Position numbers and translations under genes: made by a program. A stretch of 64,000 nt of DNA, from the NCBI GenBank assembly GCA_963836405.1, contig CAWIJL010000007.1:744001-808000 (forward strand), in the 5' to 3' direction. Shown here one piece after another: positions 8,612-17,567 of the stretch. The notes below the pieces were generated by a model, which searched no databases, was not told where the DNA came from, and saw only the letters and a program-made list of their open reading frames with translations. The DNA is from CAWIJJ01 sp963836405 (GTDB taxonomy: Bacteria; Acidobacteriota; Terriglobia; Bryobacterales; Bryobacteraceae). Within the stretch, counting starts at the first letter, position 1; each line of letters opens with the position of its first letter.

Positions 8612-9892
8612 CTACGCTCGAACCGGTTCGAGCTTCCACCGATAGAGCGGAAACCGCGAAGTCAGGGTTTCCACTTTCTGTCGCACGGCGGCGAGGGCCG
8701 GTTCGCTGGAAATATTATTCAGCACCTCGGCGATGAGTTCGCCGACCAGGCGCATCTCCGGCTCGCCGAAGCCGCGCGTGGTGACCGCCGGAGAGCCCAG
8801 CCGGATGCCGCTCGGATTAAGCGGCGGATTCACATCGAACGGGATGGCGTTCTTGTTGACGGTGATGCGGGCGCGGTCGAGGGCCTGCTCCGCCTCCTTG
8901 CCGCGCAACCCTTTGGAGAACACGTCGAGCAGCAGCACGTGCGTGTCGGTGCCGCCGGATACGATGCGGAAGCCGGCGTCGGCGAGGCTCGCGGCCAGCG
9001 CCTGCGCGTTGCGCACGACACGCTTCTGGTAATCGACAAATCCAGGCTGCATGGCTTCGAGAAAGCACACGGCCTTAGCGGCGACGACGTGCACCAGCGG
9101 ACCGCCCTGCACTCCGGGAAATACGGTTTTGTCGATGTCCTTGGCGAATTTCTCTTTGGCGAGAATGAGACCCGAGCGGGGCCCGCGGAGCGTCTTGTGC
9201 GTGGTAGAGGTGACGATGTCGGCGTGTTCGCAGGGGTTGGGGTGGACGCCGGCGGCGACGAGGCCGGAAATGTGGGCCATGTCCACCAGGAAGATGGCGC
9301 CCACGGCATCGGCAATCTGGCGGAACCGGGCGAAATCGAGGATGCGGGGATAGGCGCTGGCGCCGGCGATGATCATCTTCGGCTTGTGTTCGTGGGCCAG
9401 GCGCTCGACTTCGTCGTAATCGATGCGCTCGTCTTCCCGGCTCACGCTATAGGGGATTACGTGGTAGGTCTTGCCGGAGAAGTTGAGCTGGTGCCCGTGG
9501 GTAAGGTGGCCCCCGTGCGACAGGTTCAGCCCCATAATGGTGTCGCCCGGCTGCAGGACCGCCGCGTAAGCCGCCTGGTTCGCCTGCGATCCCGAGTGAG
9601 GCTGCACGTTGGCGTATTCCGCGTTGAAGAGTTTTTTGGCGCGGTCGCGCGCCAGGTTCTCCACCACGTCCGTGTACTCGCAGCCGCCGTAGTAACGCCT
9701 GCCTGGATAGCCCTCCGCGTACTTGTTCGTGAATACGCTGGAAGTGGCTTCAAGCACCGCCTCGGAGGTAAAGTTTTCACTGGCGATGAGTTCGAGCTGC
9801 GAGTGCTGGCGCTCCACCTCGTGCTGGATAGCCTGGTGAATTTCGGGATCGACCTGGGCCAGGGGCCGCGCCATAATGTCCGCCGTCGTCAT
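8612..9892 (-). CDS. glyA: Serine hydroxymethyltransferase
   Basis: The 426-residue protein starts at ATG 9892 with AAGGAG ten bases upstream. It contains LELIASENFTSEAV at 34-47, YAEGYPGRRYYGGCEY at 58-73, SGSQANQAAY, and the PLP-binding lysine K233 in STTHKTLRGPRSG. The enzyme interconverts serine and glycine with tetrahydrofolate and supplies one-carbon units. Its ATG overlaps the TAA stop of rpiB, so the two are coupled. The active site is complete. Confidence 0.97.
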   Translation of the reverse strand: MTTADIMARPLAQVDPEIHQAIQHEVERQHSQLELIASENFTSEAVLEATSSVFTNKYAEGYPGRRYYGGCEYTDVVENLARDRAKKLFNAEYANVQPHSGSQANQAAYAAVLQPGDTIMGLNLSHGGHLTHGHQLNFSGKTYHVIPYSVSREDERIDYDEVERLAHEHKPKMIIAGASAYPRILDFARFRQIADAVGAIFLVDMAHISGLVAAGVHPNPCEHADIVTSTTHKTLRGPRSGLILAKEKFAKDIDKTVFPGVQGGPLVHVVAAKAVCFLEAMQPGFVDYQKRVVRNAQALAASLADAGFRIVSGGTDTHVLLLDVFSKGLRGKEAEQALDRARITVNKNAIPFDVNPPLNPSGIRLGSPAVTTRGFGEPEMRLVGELIAEVLNNISSEPALAAVRQKVETLTSRFPLYRWKLEPVRA

Positions 9893-10356
9893 TATCGAGT
9901 TTCTCCTTGTTCCCGGCTTCCCTGCTCGAGTTGCCCGATCTTTGCGATTCGCCGGGCGTGCCTGCCGCCCGAAAACCCGGTGTTCAGAAACAGGTCCACC
10001 AGGCTGGCAGCGCACGCTTCGTCCAGGTATTTGGCGCCCAGCGTGAGCACGTTGGCGTCGTTATGTTCACGGGTAAGCCGCACTTCATCCTCGGAAATGG
10101 CCGGCGCGGCGCGCACGCCGTCGATCTTGTTGGCGGCGATGGACATGCCGATTCCCGTGGAGCAGACCAGGATACCTCGCTCCACGCGTCCCTCGGCTAC
10201 CTCGCTGCCCACCACGCGGGCGAAATCGGGGTAGTCGCAAGACTCAGCCGAACCGGTTCCGGCGTCGGTGATTTCATGGCCGGCAGCCGCCAGTTTCTCG
10301 CGCAGTTTTTCTTTGAGTGCAAACCCCGCATGGTCGGCGCCGATGGCAATTCTCAT
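9892..10356 (-). CDS. rpiB: Ribose 5-phosphate isomerase B
   Basis: The start at ATG 10356 gives MRIAIGADHAGFALKEKL, the family's N-terminus. The 154-residue length is right for RpiB/LacAB isomerases. The catalytic cysteine is C65 in ILVCSTGIGMSIAANK, and D8-H9 line the sugar-phosphate site. It interconverts ribose 5-phosphate and ribulose 5-phosphate. It is first in an operon with glyA and the glycosyltransferase, and diverges from proS across about 50 bases that must hold both promoters. Confidence 0.95.
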   Translation of the reverse strand: MRIAIGADHAGFALKEKLREKLAAAGHEITDAGTGSAESCDYPDFARVVGSEVAEGRVERGILVCSTGIGMSIAANKIDGVRAAPAISEDEVRLTREHNDANVLTLGAKYLDEACAASLVDLFLNTGFSGGRHARRIAKIGQLEQGSREQGETR

Positions 10357-10407
10357 AAAGGGGGAACTAAATTCTACCATGCTAGAATCGGGTTTTCCTT
10401 CAAACCT

Positions 10408-12114
10408 ATGCTGTGGAGCAAGTTGTACATTCCTACGCTGCGCGAAACTCCGGCCGAAGCGGAAGTGGCGAGCCACCGGCTGCTGCTGCGCGCCGGCTAC
10501 ATCCGCCAGCTTTCGGCGGGCATTTACAGCTACCTGTTCCTGGCTCAGCGGTCGCTACAAAAGATCCAGCAGATTGTGCGGGAAGAGATGAACGCGATCG
10601 GCGCGCAGGAGGTTTTGCTGCCGGCGCTTAATCCGGCGGAGATCTGGCAGGAATCGGGACGCTGGGACATCATGGGCGACAACCTGTTCCGGCTGAAGGA
10701 CCGCTTCGGCCGCGACCTGTGCCTGGCGATGACCCACGAGGAAGTGGTTACCGCGATCGCCCGCGGCGAACTGAGAAGTTACAAACAACTGCCGCAGATC
10801 TGGTACCAGATCCAGACCAAGTTCCGCGACGAGCCGCGACCCAAGAGCGGGTTGCTGCGGGTGCGGCAGTTCCTGATGAAGGATTCCTACTCGTTCGACA
10901 TCGACCATGCCGGCCTGGATGCCGCCTACGAGAAGCACTATCGGGCGTACTGCAAGATTTTCGACCGCTGCGGGCTGCAGTACACGGCGGTGGAGGCGCA
11001 CTCGGGAGCAATGGGGGGAAGCCAGTCGCACGAATTCATGGTGGTGTCGGACGCGGGCGAGGACCTGGTGGCCTTCTGCGACGGCTGCGGGTACTCCGCC
11101 AATCTCGAGAAGGCGACATCGCTGCCGGTGGCTCCGGCGGGCGCCGACCCGGAGGGCGATCTTTCACCGGAAGAGTTTCACACGCCGGGGCGCAAGACGA
11201 TCGCGGAGGTGGCGGAGTTCACCGGTCTGCCGGAGAGTTCCCAGATGAAGAGCCTGGTGCTGGTGGCGGACGGCAAGCCGGTGCTCGTCCTGCTGCGCGG
11301 CGATCATCAGTTGAGTGAAACGAAATTCGCGTCGGCCGCGGGCGATCCCGAATTCCGCGCGGCGCACCCGGAGGAGATCCGGCAGTGGTTCGGCGCCGAG
11401 GCCGGTTCGCTGGGCCCGGTAGGCGTGAACAACATGACGATCCTGGCGGACCGCGCCCTGGAGGGCCGGCGCAACATGATCGCCGGCGCGAACCGGACGG
11501 ACTACCATCTGCGCCATGTGACGCCGGGCGAGGATTTCGAAGCCGAGATCCAGGAGCTGCGCCAGGTGGAAGCTGGGGACCGGTGCGCACGCTGCGGCGC
11601 GACGCTACAGGTTCGCAAGACGGTGGAACTCGGCCACATCTTCAAGCTCGGCTACAAGTATTCCGAGTCGATGGGGCTGCGCGTGCTCGGCCCGGACGGC
11701 AAAGAAGTGACGCCCATCATGGGCTCTTACGGCATCGGCATCGAACGCGTGCTGTGCTGTGCACTGGAGTTGTTTCACGATAAGGACGGGATGATCCTGC
11801 CGTCCGCGATAGCGCCTTTCGACGTGATCGTGACGCCCGCCAACAGTTCCGACGAAGCGCAGGCGGAGGCCGCGCGTGCGATTTACGACGACTGCAGATC
11901 GCTGGGGCTGGATGCGCTGCTGGACGACCGCGACGAGCGGCCGGGAGTGAAGTTCAAAGACGCGGACCTGATCGGAGTGCCGTTCCGAATCACGGTGGGC
12001 AGGAAACTCGCCAACGACGTCGTGGAGGTTGTGGAGCGCAAGACGCGGCAGAGCGTCGACATCGCACCGTCCGAAGCGGCACGCATGGTAAAGGCGCGGC
12101 TCAGTTCGAACTAG
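10408..12114 (+). CDS. proS: Prolyl-tRNA synthetase (bacterial type with editing domain)
   Basis: The start at ATG 10408 gives MLWSKLYIPTLRETPAEAEV. The 568-residue length and layout fit the bacterial ProS: class II motif 1 around 45-75, motif 2 in FRDEPRPKSGLLRVRQF, a YbaK-like editing insertion (about 225-380, with LVLLRGDHQLSETK), motif 3 in MGSYGIGIERVL, and an anticodon-binding domain at the C-terminus. It charges tRNA-Pro. The last 14 bases overlap the convergent gene. Confidence 0.96.
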   Translation: MLWSKLYIPTLRETPAEAEVASHRLLLRAGYIRQLSAGIYSYLFLAQRSLQKIQQIVREEMNAIGAQEVLLPALNPAEIWQESGRWDIMGDNLFRLKDRFGRDLCLAMTHEEVVTAIARGELRSYKQLPQIWYQIQTKFRDEPRPKSGLLRVRQFLMKDSYSFDIDHAGLDAAYEKHYRAYCKIFDRCGLQYTAVEAHSGAMGGSQSHEFMVVSDAGEDLVAFCDGCGYSANLEKATSLPVAPAGADPEGDLSPEEFHTPGRKTIAEVAEFTGLPESSQMKSLVLVADGKPVLVLLRGDHQLSETKFASAAGDPEFRAAHPEEIRQWFGAEAGSLGPVGVNNMTILADRALEGRRNMIAGANRTDYHLRHVTPGEDFEAEIQELRQVEAGDRCARCGATLQVRKTVELGHIFKLGYKYSESMGLRVLGPDGKEVTPIMGSYGIGIERVLCCALELFHDKDGMILPSAIAPFDVIVTPANSSDEAQAEAARAIYDDCRSLGLDALLDDRDERPGVKFKDADLIGVPFRITVGRKLANDVVEVVERKTRQSVDIAPSEAARMVKARLSSN

Positions 12115-13288
12115 CGCCAGGCCGCAGAAGCCGGCTCTGCATGTCGCGCAGCGCGGAGCCAAGGTCGCGCGGCCGCGTGATGGAATAATGCAGGCCGCGG
12201 AAAATCTTGAGCACGCCGGCGATGGTATCGCGCCATGGATTGGAAACCGGATCGGGGTTGTAGTTGAGATAAAAGACCGGCGGCGACTCGGGAGTTACCG
12301 ACGCGAACAGTTCCTTGGACGGTTTGTCGTCGAGCATTACCTGCGGGCTGACAATGACGACGGCGTCCACCGGGGGCTGGCCGGTGAGATTGTTCCGCAG
12401 CAAGGCGGCAAGAAAGCGGGTGGCGCTATTCGGGTCGCGAAGCTGGGTATAGCTGATCGTGCCGATCTGAAGCTCCTTCACCGCCTTGCCGAGAGCGGGG
12501 AAGTCGATCCCGGCCGCGGCATTCTGGGTGTGAAACACGCGTTCCTGAGTGCTGCTGAAGGCGACCAGGCTGAACCGGCCGAAGCGGGGTTCACGGGCGA
12601 CGGCGCGGAGAATCGCCGTCAGCGCGCGGACGTCGCGAGAGGTGAGCGCGGAAGCTCTCGGATCGCCCGGCGCAAAGTTCACGAGCACGCGGACGTGGAG
12701 CGGTCCTCCGTCCCGGGACACTTCGGGCAGCGCGGCAAAGTTATCGTTCGTCGCTTCGCGCACCGAATTGGCGGGGGCGGCGAGCAGGTGAAGCGGAAAG
12801 TCTTTGCGCAGTTTGGCTTTGATATCCCAGTCCTTCGAACAGGTCCGGCCGGATTCGTCCCGAATCATCCAGTCCACGCGGTACTTGCCCGGGCCGACGA
12901 TGAAGTCGCCGGGCAACTCGACGTCGCCGCGGGCTCCGGAGTCGATGGGCGGCACCGAGACCTCGGTGGCGAAATAGACGGGCCCGGCGGATTTGTCGTC
13001 GGGAGTGACCTTGACTAGAGAATGCAGACGGTTGCCGTCTCCCGCAAGTTGCTTTAGCGGAACCGCGATCACATAACCGGTGTGGAAACCGAGGTCGAGC
13101 CCCATTTTAGGCTTGACGACGTCGACACGGCACTTTAAACCGCCCTTGTCATTCCCTTTGGCGAGTCCGGCCTGTTCGGCCGTGGTGATGCGGTCCGAGT
13201 CGATCCGTTGCAAATGGGACTCGGCGGCCGCCAGCGGCGTTTCTCCGATGGCCGCCAGCAGAAGTAAACCTCCGAGCACTGCCCTCAT
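12101..13288 (-). CDS. Secreted VWFA-like acidobacterial hypothetical protein
   Basis: The 395-residue protein has a signal peptide (MRAVLGGLLLLAAIGETPLAAA). The N-terminal half (about 50-165) looks like a beta-rich domain with KVTPDDKSAGPVYFATEVSV. The C-terminal half has alternating hydrophobic strands and helices (LHVRVLVNF, FSLVAFSSTQERVF, VDAVVIVSPQVML) resembling a von Willebrand A fold, but a clear metal-binding DxSxS motif is not visible. Similar secreted proteins are numerous in Acidobacteria and have no known function. Confidence 0.7.
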   Translation of the reverse strand: MRAVLGGLLLLAAIGETPLAAAESHLQRIDSDRITTAEQAGLAKGNDKGGLKCRVDVVKPKMGLDLGFHTGYVIAVPLKQLAGDGNRLHSLVKVTPDDKSAGPVYFATEVSVPPIDSGARGDVELPGDFIVGPGKYRVDWMIRDESGRTCSKDWDIKAKLRKDFPLHLLAAPANSVREATNDNFAALPEVSRDGGPLHVRVLVNFAPGDPRASALTSRDVRALTAILRAVAREPRFGRFSLVAFSSTQERVFHTQNAAAGIDFPALGKAVKELQIGTISYTQLRDPNSATRFLAALLRNNLTGQPPVDAVVIVSPQVMLDDKPSKELFASVTPESPPVFYLNYNPDPVSNPWRDTIAGVLKIFRGLHYSITRPRDLGSALRDMQSRLLRPGASSN

Positions 13289-13485
13289 GATTTCACTCTA
13301 GCCGCCGGCCCGCGACGGCAATATCCCCTAATCGCACGGAAAACGGTCCGGAAAAGGCAGCGGTGTGAGCATTCGCGCCAAACTACTGAGGAGTTGGTGT
13401 TTGGCTGCCATTTCATGACTTTTTGGGATGTTGGTTTCAGCCGCACCCTGAAAAGATAGGTACTGGAAGGAGCGCAAAGGCTAAC

Positions 13486-13947
13486 ATGCACAGATTCGCG
13501 CTGGCTTTGATTATTATTGTGGGTGCAAGCCTGCTGTGGAGCGCGTCCAAACCAAACTACAGCGGCACCTGGAAACTGGATCCACTGCGCAGCAGATTGG
13601 CTCACGACGAGGATAGTAAGCTCGTCTTCAAGATGGAGCACAACGAGCCGGCGATCCGGATCGTGGTCACCGACGCGAAGGCGGAAAATCAGCCGCTCGA
13701 ACTGACCACGGACGGAGTGGAGCACGAAGCTCAACTCGATGGCGAGCCGGCGAAGGTGAGCGCTTCCTGGGACGAGTACGGGGAAGATCGGCTGATACTC
13801 AAGATCGCACAGAAGGACGGCTCCGGTGAGAGGACCCTTATTCGGGAATTCAAGCTGGGCGACAAAGGCAGAATCCTAACCACTGTGATGCGCGAGAAGG
13901 ACGGGTCGGGCGAAAAGCGAGCCTACGAATTCTTCGTTAAACAATAG
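13486..13947 (+). CDS. Small secreted hypothetical protein with 'SGTWKLD' motif
   Basis: The start at ATG 13486 gives a 153-residue protein with a signal peptide (MHRFALALIIIVGASLLWS), and AAAGG lies five bases upstream. The mature protein opens with KPNYSGTWKLDPLRS, a motif seen in many short exported acidobacterial proteins of lipocalin-like build, followed by beta strands rich in charged residues. Function unknown. It stands alone between a leftward gene and the YggS operon. Confidence 0.75.
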   Translation: MHRFALALIIIVGASLLWSASKPNYSGTWKLDPLRSRLAHDEDSKLVFKMEHNEPAIRIVVTDAKAENQPLELTTDGVEHEAQLDGEPAKVSASWDEYGEDRLILKIAQKDGSGERTLIREFKLGDKGRILTTVMREKDGSGEKRAYEFFVKQ

Positions 13948-14047
13948 GCAAGTCGAGTAATCCGAGGCTCCTCAGAAGGAGGGTGCGCAGTCCGGCCCAG
14001 GCGCGCCTCGCCGTGGTTACGGTTGATTCGCGTGGCATACTGGGACC

Positions 14048-14725
14048 GTGACCGCAGACCCCCACGGACTTGCGGGCCGCCTGGCTGAAGTGCGCCGCCG
14101 GATCGCGCATGCCTGCGAACGCGCCCGGCGCGATCCGACCCGTATCACGCTTCTGGCGGTGACCAAAGTGTTTCCGGCCGAAGCGATCCGCGACGCCTAC
14201 GCTCTCGGGATGCGCGAGTTCGGCGAGAATTACGTGCAGGAATTCGAGACCAAAGCGCCGCTGGTGGCGGACCTCCCGGATGCACGATTTCACCTGATCG
14301 GACACCTGCAGTCGAATAAAGCGCGGAAGGCGGCGGAACTCTTTCACACGATTCAGACGGTGGATTCGGCGCGCCTGGCGCGGCGGCTCAACGAGGCAGG
14401 AAAGCAACTCGACGCGATGCTGGAAGTAAAACTGGCGAATGAGGAAGCCAAGAGCGGCGCCGGCCCCGCCGAACTCAGGACGCTCATCGGCGCGGTGCGG
14501 GAATGTCCGAACCTGCGCCTGCTCGGGTTGATGACGATGCCGCCCTGGTCGGACGATCCGGAGGCGTCGCGGCCCTACTTCCGCCGCCTGCGCGAACTGG
14601 CGGCCGAACACGGGGTCGAGCAGCTTTCCATGGGCATGTCGCACGATTTGGAAACGGCCATCGAAGAAGGCTCCACTTGTGTACGGGTGGGAACGGCCCT
14701 GTTCGGAAAACGGAAAAAGGCGTGA
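14048..14725 (+). CDS. YggS/PLPBP family pyridoxal phosphate homeostasis protein
   Basis: The start is GTG 14048 and the product is 225 residues. It has the single-domain alanine-racemase-like barrel of the PLPBP family: K40 in LLAVTKVFPAEAI binds PLP, followed by EFGENYVQEFETKA, FHLIGHLQSNK, LLGLMTMPPW and SMGMSHDLETAIEEGSTCVRVG (phosphate-binding end). Members buffer cellular PLP. The stop overlaps the GTG of the next gene (GTGA), so the two are coupled. Confidence 0.93.
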   Translation: MTADPHGLAGRLAEVRRRIAHACERARRDPTRITLLAVTKVFPAEAIRDAYALGMREFGENYVQEFETKAPLVADLPDARFHLIGHLQSNKARKAAELFHTIQTVDSARLARRLNEAGKQLDAMLEVKLANEEAKSGAGPAELRTLIGAVRECPNLRLLGLMTMPPWSDDPEASRPYFRRLRELAAEHGVEQLSMGMSHDLETAIEEGSTCVRVGTALFGKRKKA

Positions 14726-15822
14726 AGGCTGGTTTCTTTTCTCCGCTGCCGCCGGCCCGAACCGGCGTAGCGGATTACGCCGCGGCCCTTCTCCCGCAGT
14801 TGCGGAAGCACGGCACGGTGGAGGTTTCGCCGGACGGTTGCGATGCGCCGTTGTACCATCTGGGCAACAACCGCCTGCACGCCGCGATTTACCGCCGGGC
14901 GCTGCAGCAACCCGGAGTGGTCGTGCTGCACGATGCGGTGCTGCATCATTTCCTCCTCGGGCAATTGAGCGAAGAGGCGTACATCGAGGAGTTTGTCTTC
15001 AACTACGGGGAATGGAACCGCGGACTGGCAGATGAGCTGTGGAAGGGTAGGGCGGCCTCCGCTTCCGACCCGCGCTACTTCGAATATCCGCTGCTGCGGC
15101 GAATGGCACAAGTTGCGCGAACCGTGGTGGTGCACAATCCGGCGGCGGCGCGGACGGTGGCGGCGCACGCTCCGGGTGCGCGGATTGTGGAGATCCCGCA
15201 CCTGTTCGTCGCGCCCGCGCTGCCGTCGTTTGCCGAGGCGATGCGTTTTCGCGCATCCCTGGGGCTCGCCCCGGACCAGTACGTCTTCGGCCTTTTCGGA
15301 TATCTGCGCGAGTCCAAGCGTCTGATCGCGGTCCTGGAGGCATTCGGGCGCCTGCGCCGCGAATGCAAGAAGGCGTCGCTCCTGGTGGCCGGCGAGTTCG
15401 TTGCGAGCGACCTGGAGCGGTGCGCCTCGCCCCTGCTCGAAGCGCCAGGCATTGTCCGGCTGCCCTTCCTCGAAGAGCGGGCATTCTGGATGGCGGCAAG
15501 TGCCGTGGACGCCTGCATCAATGTGCGGTATCCGGCGGCGGGCGAAACCTCCGGCATCGGCATTCGGCTGATGGGAATCGGCAAGCCGGTGATGGTAACC
15601 GAATCCGCGGAATGGGCCCGTCTCCCCGAGGACGCGTGTATCCGCATCCCGGCCGGACCCGCCGAGCGCGCTTCGCTCTTCGAGCACATGATTTTGCTAA
15701 CATCGATGGAAGCGGTGGGCAGGGCTGTTGGACAACGGGGGGCCGCACACGTAGGCGCGCATCACCGCCTGGAAGAATCGGGGTCCCGGTTTTGGAAGGT
15801 TCTGTGCGATTCGCTTGGCTGA
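14722..15822 (+). CDS. Glycosyltransferase (GT-B fold)
   Basis: GTG 14722 overlaps the yggS stop. The 366-residue protein begins KAGFFSPLPPARTGVADYA, a frequent opening of GT4-like enzymes. It contains FGLFGYLRESKRL (start of the C-terminal Rossmann domain) and RYPAAGETSGIGIRLMGIGKPVMVTES, the donor-sugar site in which an acidic residue and glycines replace the classic EX7E. The acceptor is unknown. It is probably cotranscribed with yggS and the following hydrolase. Confidence 0.85.
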   Translation: MKAGFFSPLPPARTGVADYAAALLPQLRKHGTVEVSPDGCDAPLYHLGNNRLHAAIYRRALQQPGVVVLHDAVLHHFLLGQLSEEAYIEEFVFNYGEWNRGLADELWKGRAASASDPRYFEYPLLRRMAQVARTVVVHNPAAARTVAAHAPGARIVEIPHLFVAPALPSFAEAMRFRASLGLAPDQYVFGLFGYLRESKRLIAVLEAFGRLRRECKKASLLVAGEFVASDLERCASPLLEAPGIVRLPFLEERAFWMAASAVDACINVRYPAAGETSGIGIRLMGIGKPVMVTESAEWARLPEDACIRIPAGPAERASLFEHMILLTSMEAVGRAVGQRGAAHVGAHHRLEESGSRFWKVLCDSLG

Positions 15823-17567
15823 TCCTTGCGTGCTGTGCCAGTGTGTCCGGCGCGGGCAAGGATTCGTTCCGCGTCATCCACGTGCAGATTCCGATGCGCG
15901 ACGGGGTGCGCCTGGCCGCCAACGTATTCCTGCCGCCCGGCCAATCGCGTTTGCCGGCGATTCTGGAGCGCACCCCTTACGGCAAGCCCTCGGCGCCCGG
16001 ACCCTACCTGGAATTTCTCACGCACGGTTACGCCGTGGTCGCTCAGGACGTACGCGGCCGCTACGAGTCGGAGGGCCTGTTCAACCCCCTGATGCAGGAG
16101 CCCGAGGACGGATCGGACACGCTCGACTGGATCGCGCGGCAGCCCTGGTCGGACGGGAAGGTCGGGATGATCGGCGGATCGTACAGGGGCATCGTGCAAT
16201 GGAAAGCGGCGCTCACGAACAACCCGCACCTGAAGGCGATCTTTCCGGTGGTCTCCGGTTACGACGACTACCGCGACCGCTTTTACTCGACCGGTGGAGC
16301 GATGAAACTGGGAGGCCGCCTGCTCTGGATGGCGGAGAACCTGAAGGCACCCGGATACATTCCGAACTTCTCCCGATTCGTGCTGCACCTGCCCCTGCGC
16401 AACGCGGACGTGGCGGCGACCGGATGGCCGTCGGAGATGTTCCGGGCCGCGGTCGCGCATCCGTCGTTCGATGCGTTCTGGCGCCGGATCAGCGTGAAGG
16501 AGGCGATCGACAAAATCCGCATTCCGGTGTTCAGCGTAGGCGGCTGGTACGACAATTTCGCGCAGAGCGACCTGGAGGCGTTCGCGGCGCTGCGGCGAAC
16601 TTCCGGCAGCAACCGGACCATCGTCGGGCCGTGGCCGCACAACATGTCCTACGTGTTTCCGAATACCGACTTTGGACCGGATGCGAAGATTCCCATCCGG
16701 CGGTTGCAGCTCGAGTGGTTCGACCAGTGGCTTCACGGTAAGGATAGCGAGCTCGAGCAGACCGCGCCGCTGCGCGTTTTCGTGATGGGCGCCAACCGCT
16801 GGCATGAAGACACGGACTGGCCGCCGCGCGACGCGAGGCCGAAGCAGTTCTATTTGGACAGCGGGGCGCACGCAAATTCGCTGGCGGGCGACGGCTTGTT
16901 GAGCGAGCGGCCGCCGCACTCCGCCGCCGTGGACCAGTACGTCTTCGATCCGAAGGACCCCGTCCCGACGGTGGGCGGCGCCGTCTGCTGTAACCCGAGG
17001 ATTTTTCCCTGGGGGCCGATGGACCAGCGCAAGGTGGAGCAGCGCAAAGACGTGTTGGTATACACGACGCGTCCCCTGCATCGGGACCTGGATGTGATCG
17101 GTCCCGTGCAGGTGGTGTTGTACGTGGCCAGCAGCGCAAGGGACACCGATTTCACCGCCAAGCTGGTGGACGTCGCCCCGGACGGCTCCGCGCGCAACCT
17201 GACGGACGGCATCCTCCGGCTGCGTTACCGCAACTCACTCGAAAAACCGGAACTCGCGCGGCCCGGCGAGGTCTACCAGATTCAGATCGACGCCGGCGTG
17301 ACGGCCAATGCATTTCTGAAGGGCCACTCGATCCGCCTGGAGATTTCGAGCGGCAATTTTCCGCGCTTCGACCGGAACACGAATACGGGCGGCAACATCG
17401 CCTCCGACACCCGGTTACTGAAGGCGTCGCAAACCGTGTTCCATGACCGCGACCGGCAGTCGCGGCTGGTGCTGCTCACGATGCCGGCACGAACGGCGTT
17501 CACCACATCGAGCAGCCGCTCCCGGCGTGTCCGTGCGCTGAAACCGGGAAGCGGCCGCCATGATTAG
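15804..17567 (+). CDS. CocE/NonD family hydrolase (X-Pro dipeptidyl-peptidase-like)
   Basis: I start at GTG 15804, which has GGAAGG a few bases upstream and gives a signal-like N-terminus (RFAWLILACCASVSGAG). The 587-residue protein has the alpha/beta hydrolase part of the CocE/PepX family: PMRDGVRLAANVFLPPG, LERTPYGK, VVAQDVRGRYESEG, the nucleophile S126 in GGSYRG, and GWYDNF and GPWPHN around the Asp and His. A C-terminal jelly-roll domain starts near 400. It hydrolyses esters, amides or X-Pro peptides and is probably secreted. Its end overlaps the convergent S9 peptidase gene by four bases. Confidence 0.9.
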   Translation: MRFAWLILACCASVSGAGKDSFRVIHVQIPMRDGVRLAANVFLPPGQSRLPAILERTPYGKPSAPGPYLEFLTHGYAVVAQDVRGRYESEGLFNPLMQEPEDGSDTLDWIARQPWSDGKVGMIGGSYRGIVQWKAALTNNPHLKAIFPVVSGYDDYRDRFYSTGGAMKLGGRLLWMAENLKAPGYIPNFSRFVLHLPLRNADVAATGWPSEMFRAAVAHPSFDAFWRRISVKEAIDKIRIPVFSVGGWYDNFAQSDLEAFAALRRTSGSNRTIVGPWPHNMSYVFPNTDFGPDAKIPIRRLQLEWFDQWLHGKDSELEQTAPLRVFVMGANRWHEDTDWPPRDARPKQFYLDSGAHANSLAGDGLLSERPPHSAAVDQYVFDPKDPVPTVGGAVCCNPRIFPWGPMDQRKVEQRKDVLVYTTRPLHRDLDVIGPVQVVLYVASSARDTDFTAKLVDVAPDGSARNLTDGILRLRYRNSLEKPELARPGEVYQIQIDAGVTANAFLKGHSIRLEISSGNFPRFDRNTNTGGNIASDTRLLKASQTVFHDRDRQSRLVLLTMPARTAFTTSSSRSRRVRALKPGSGRHD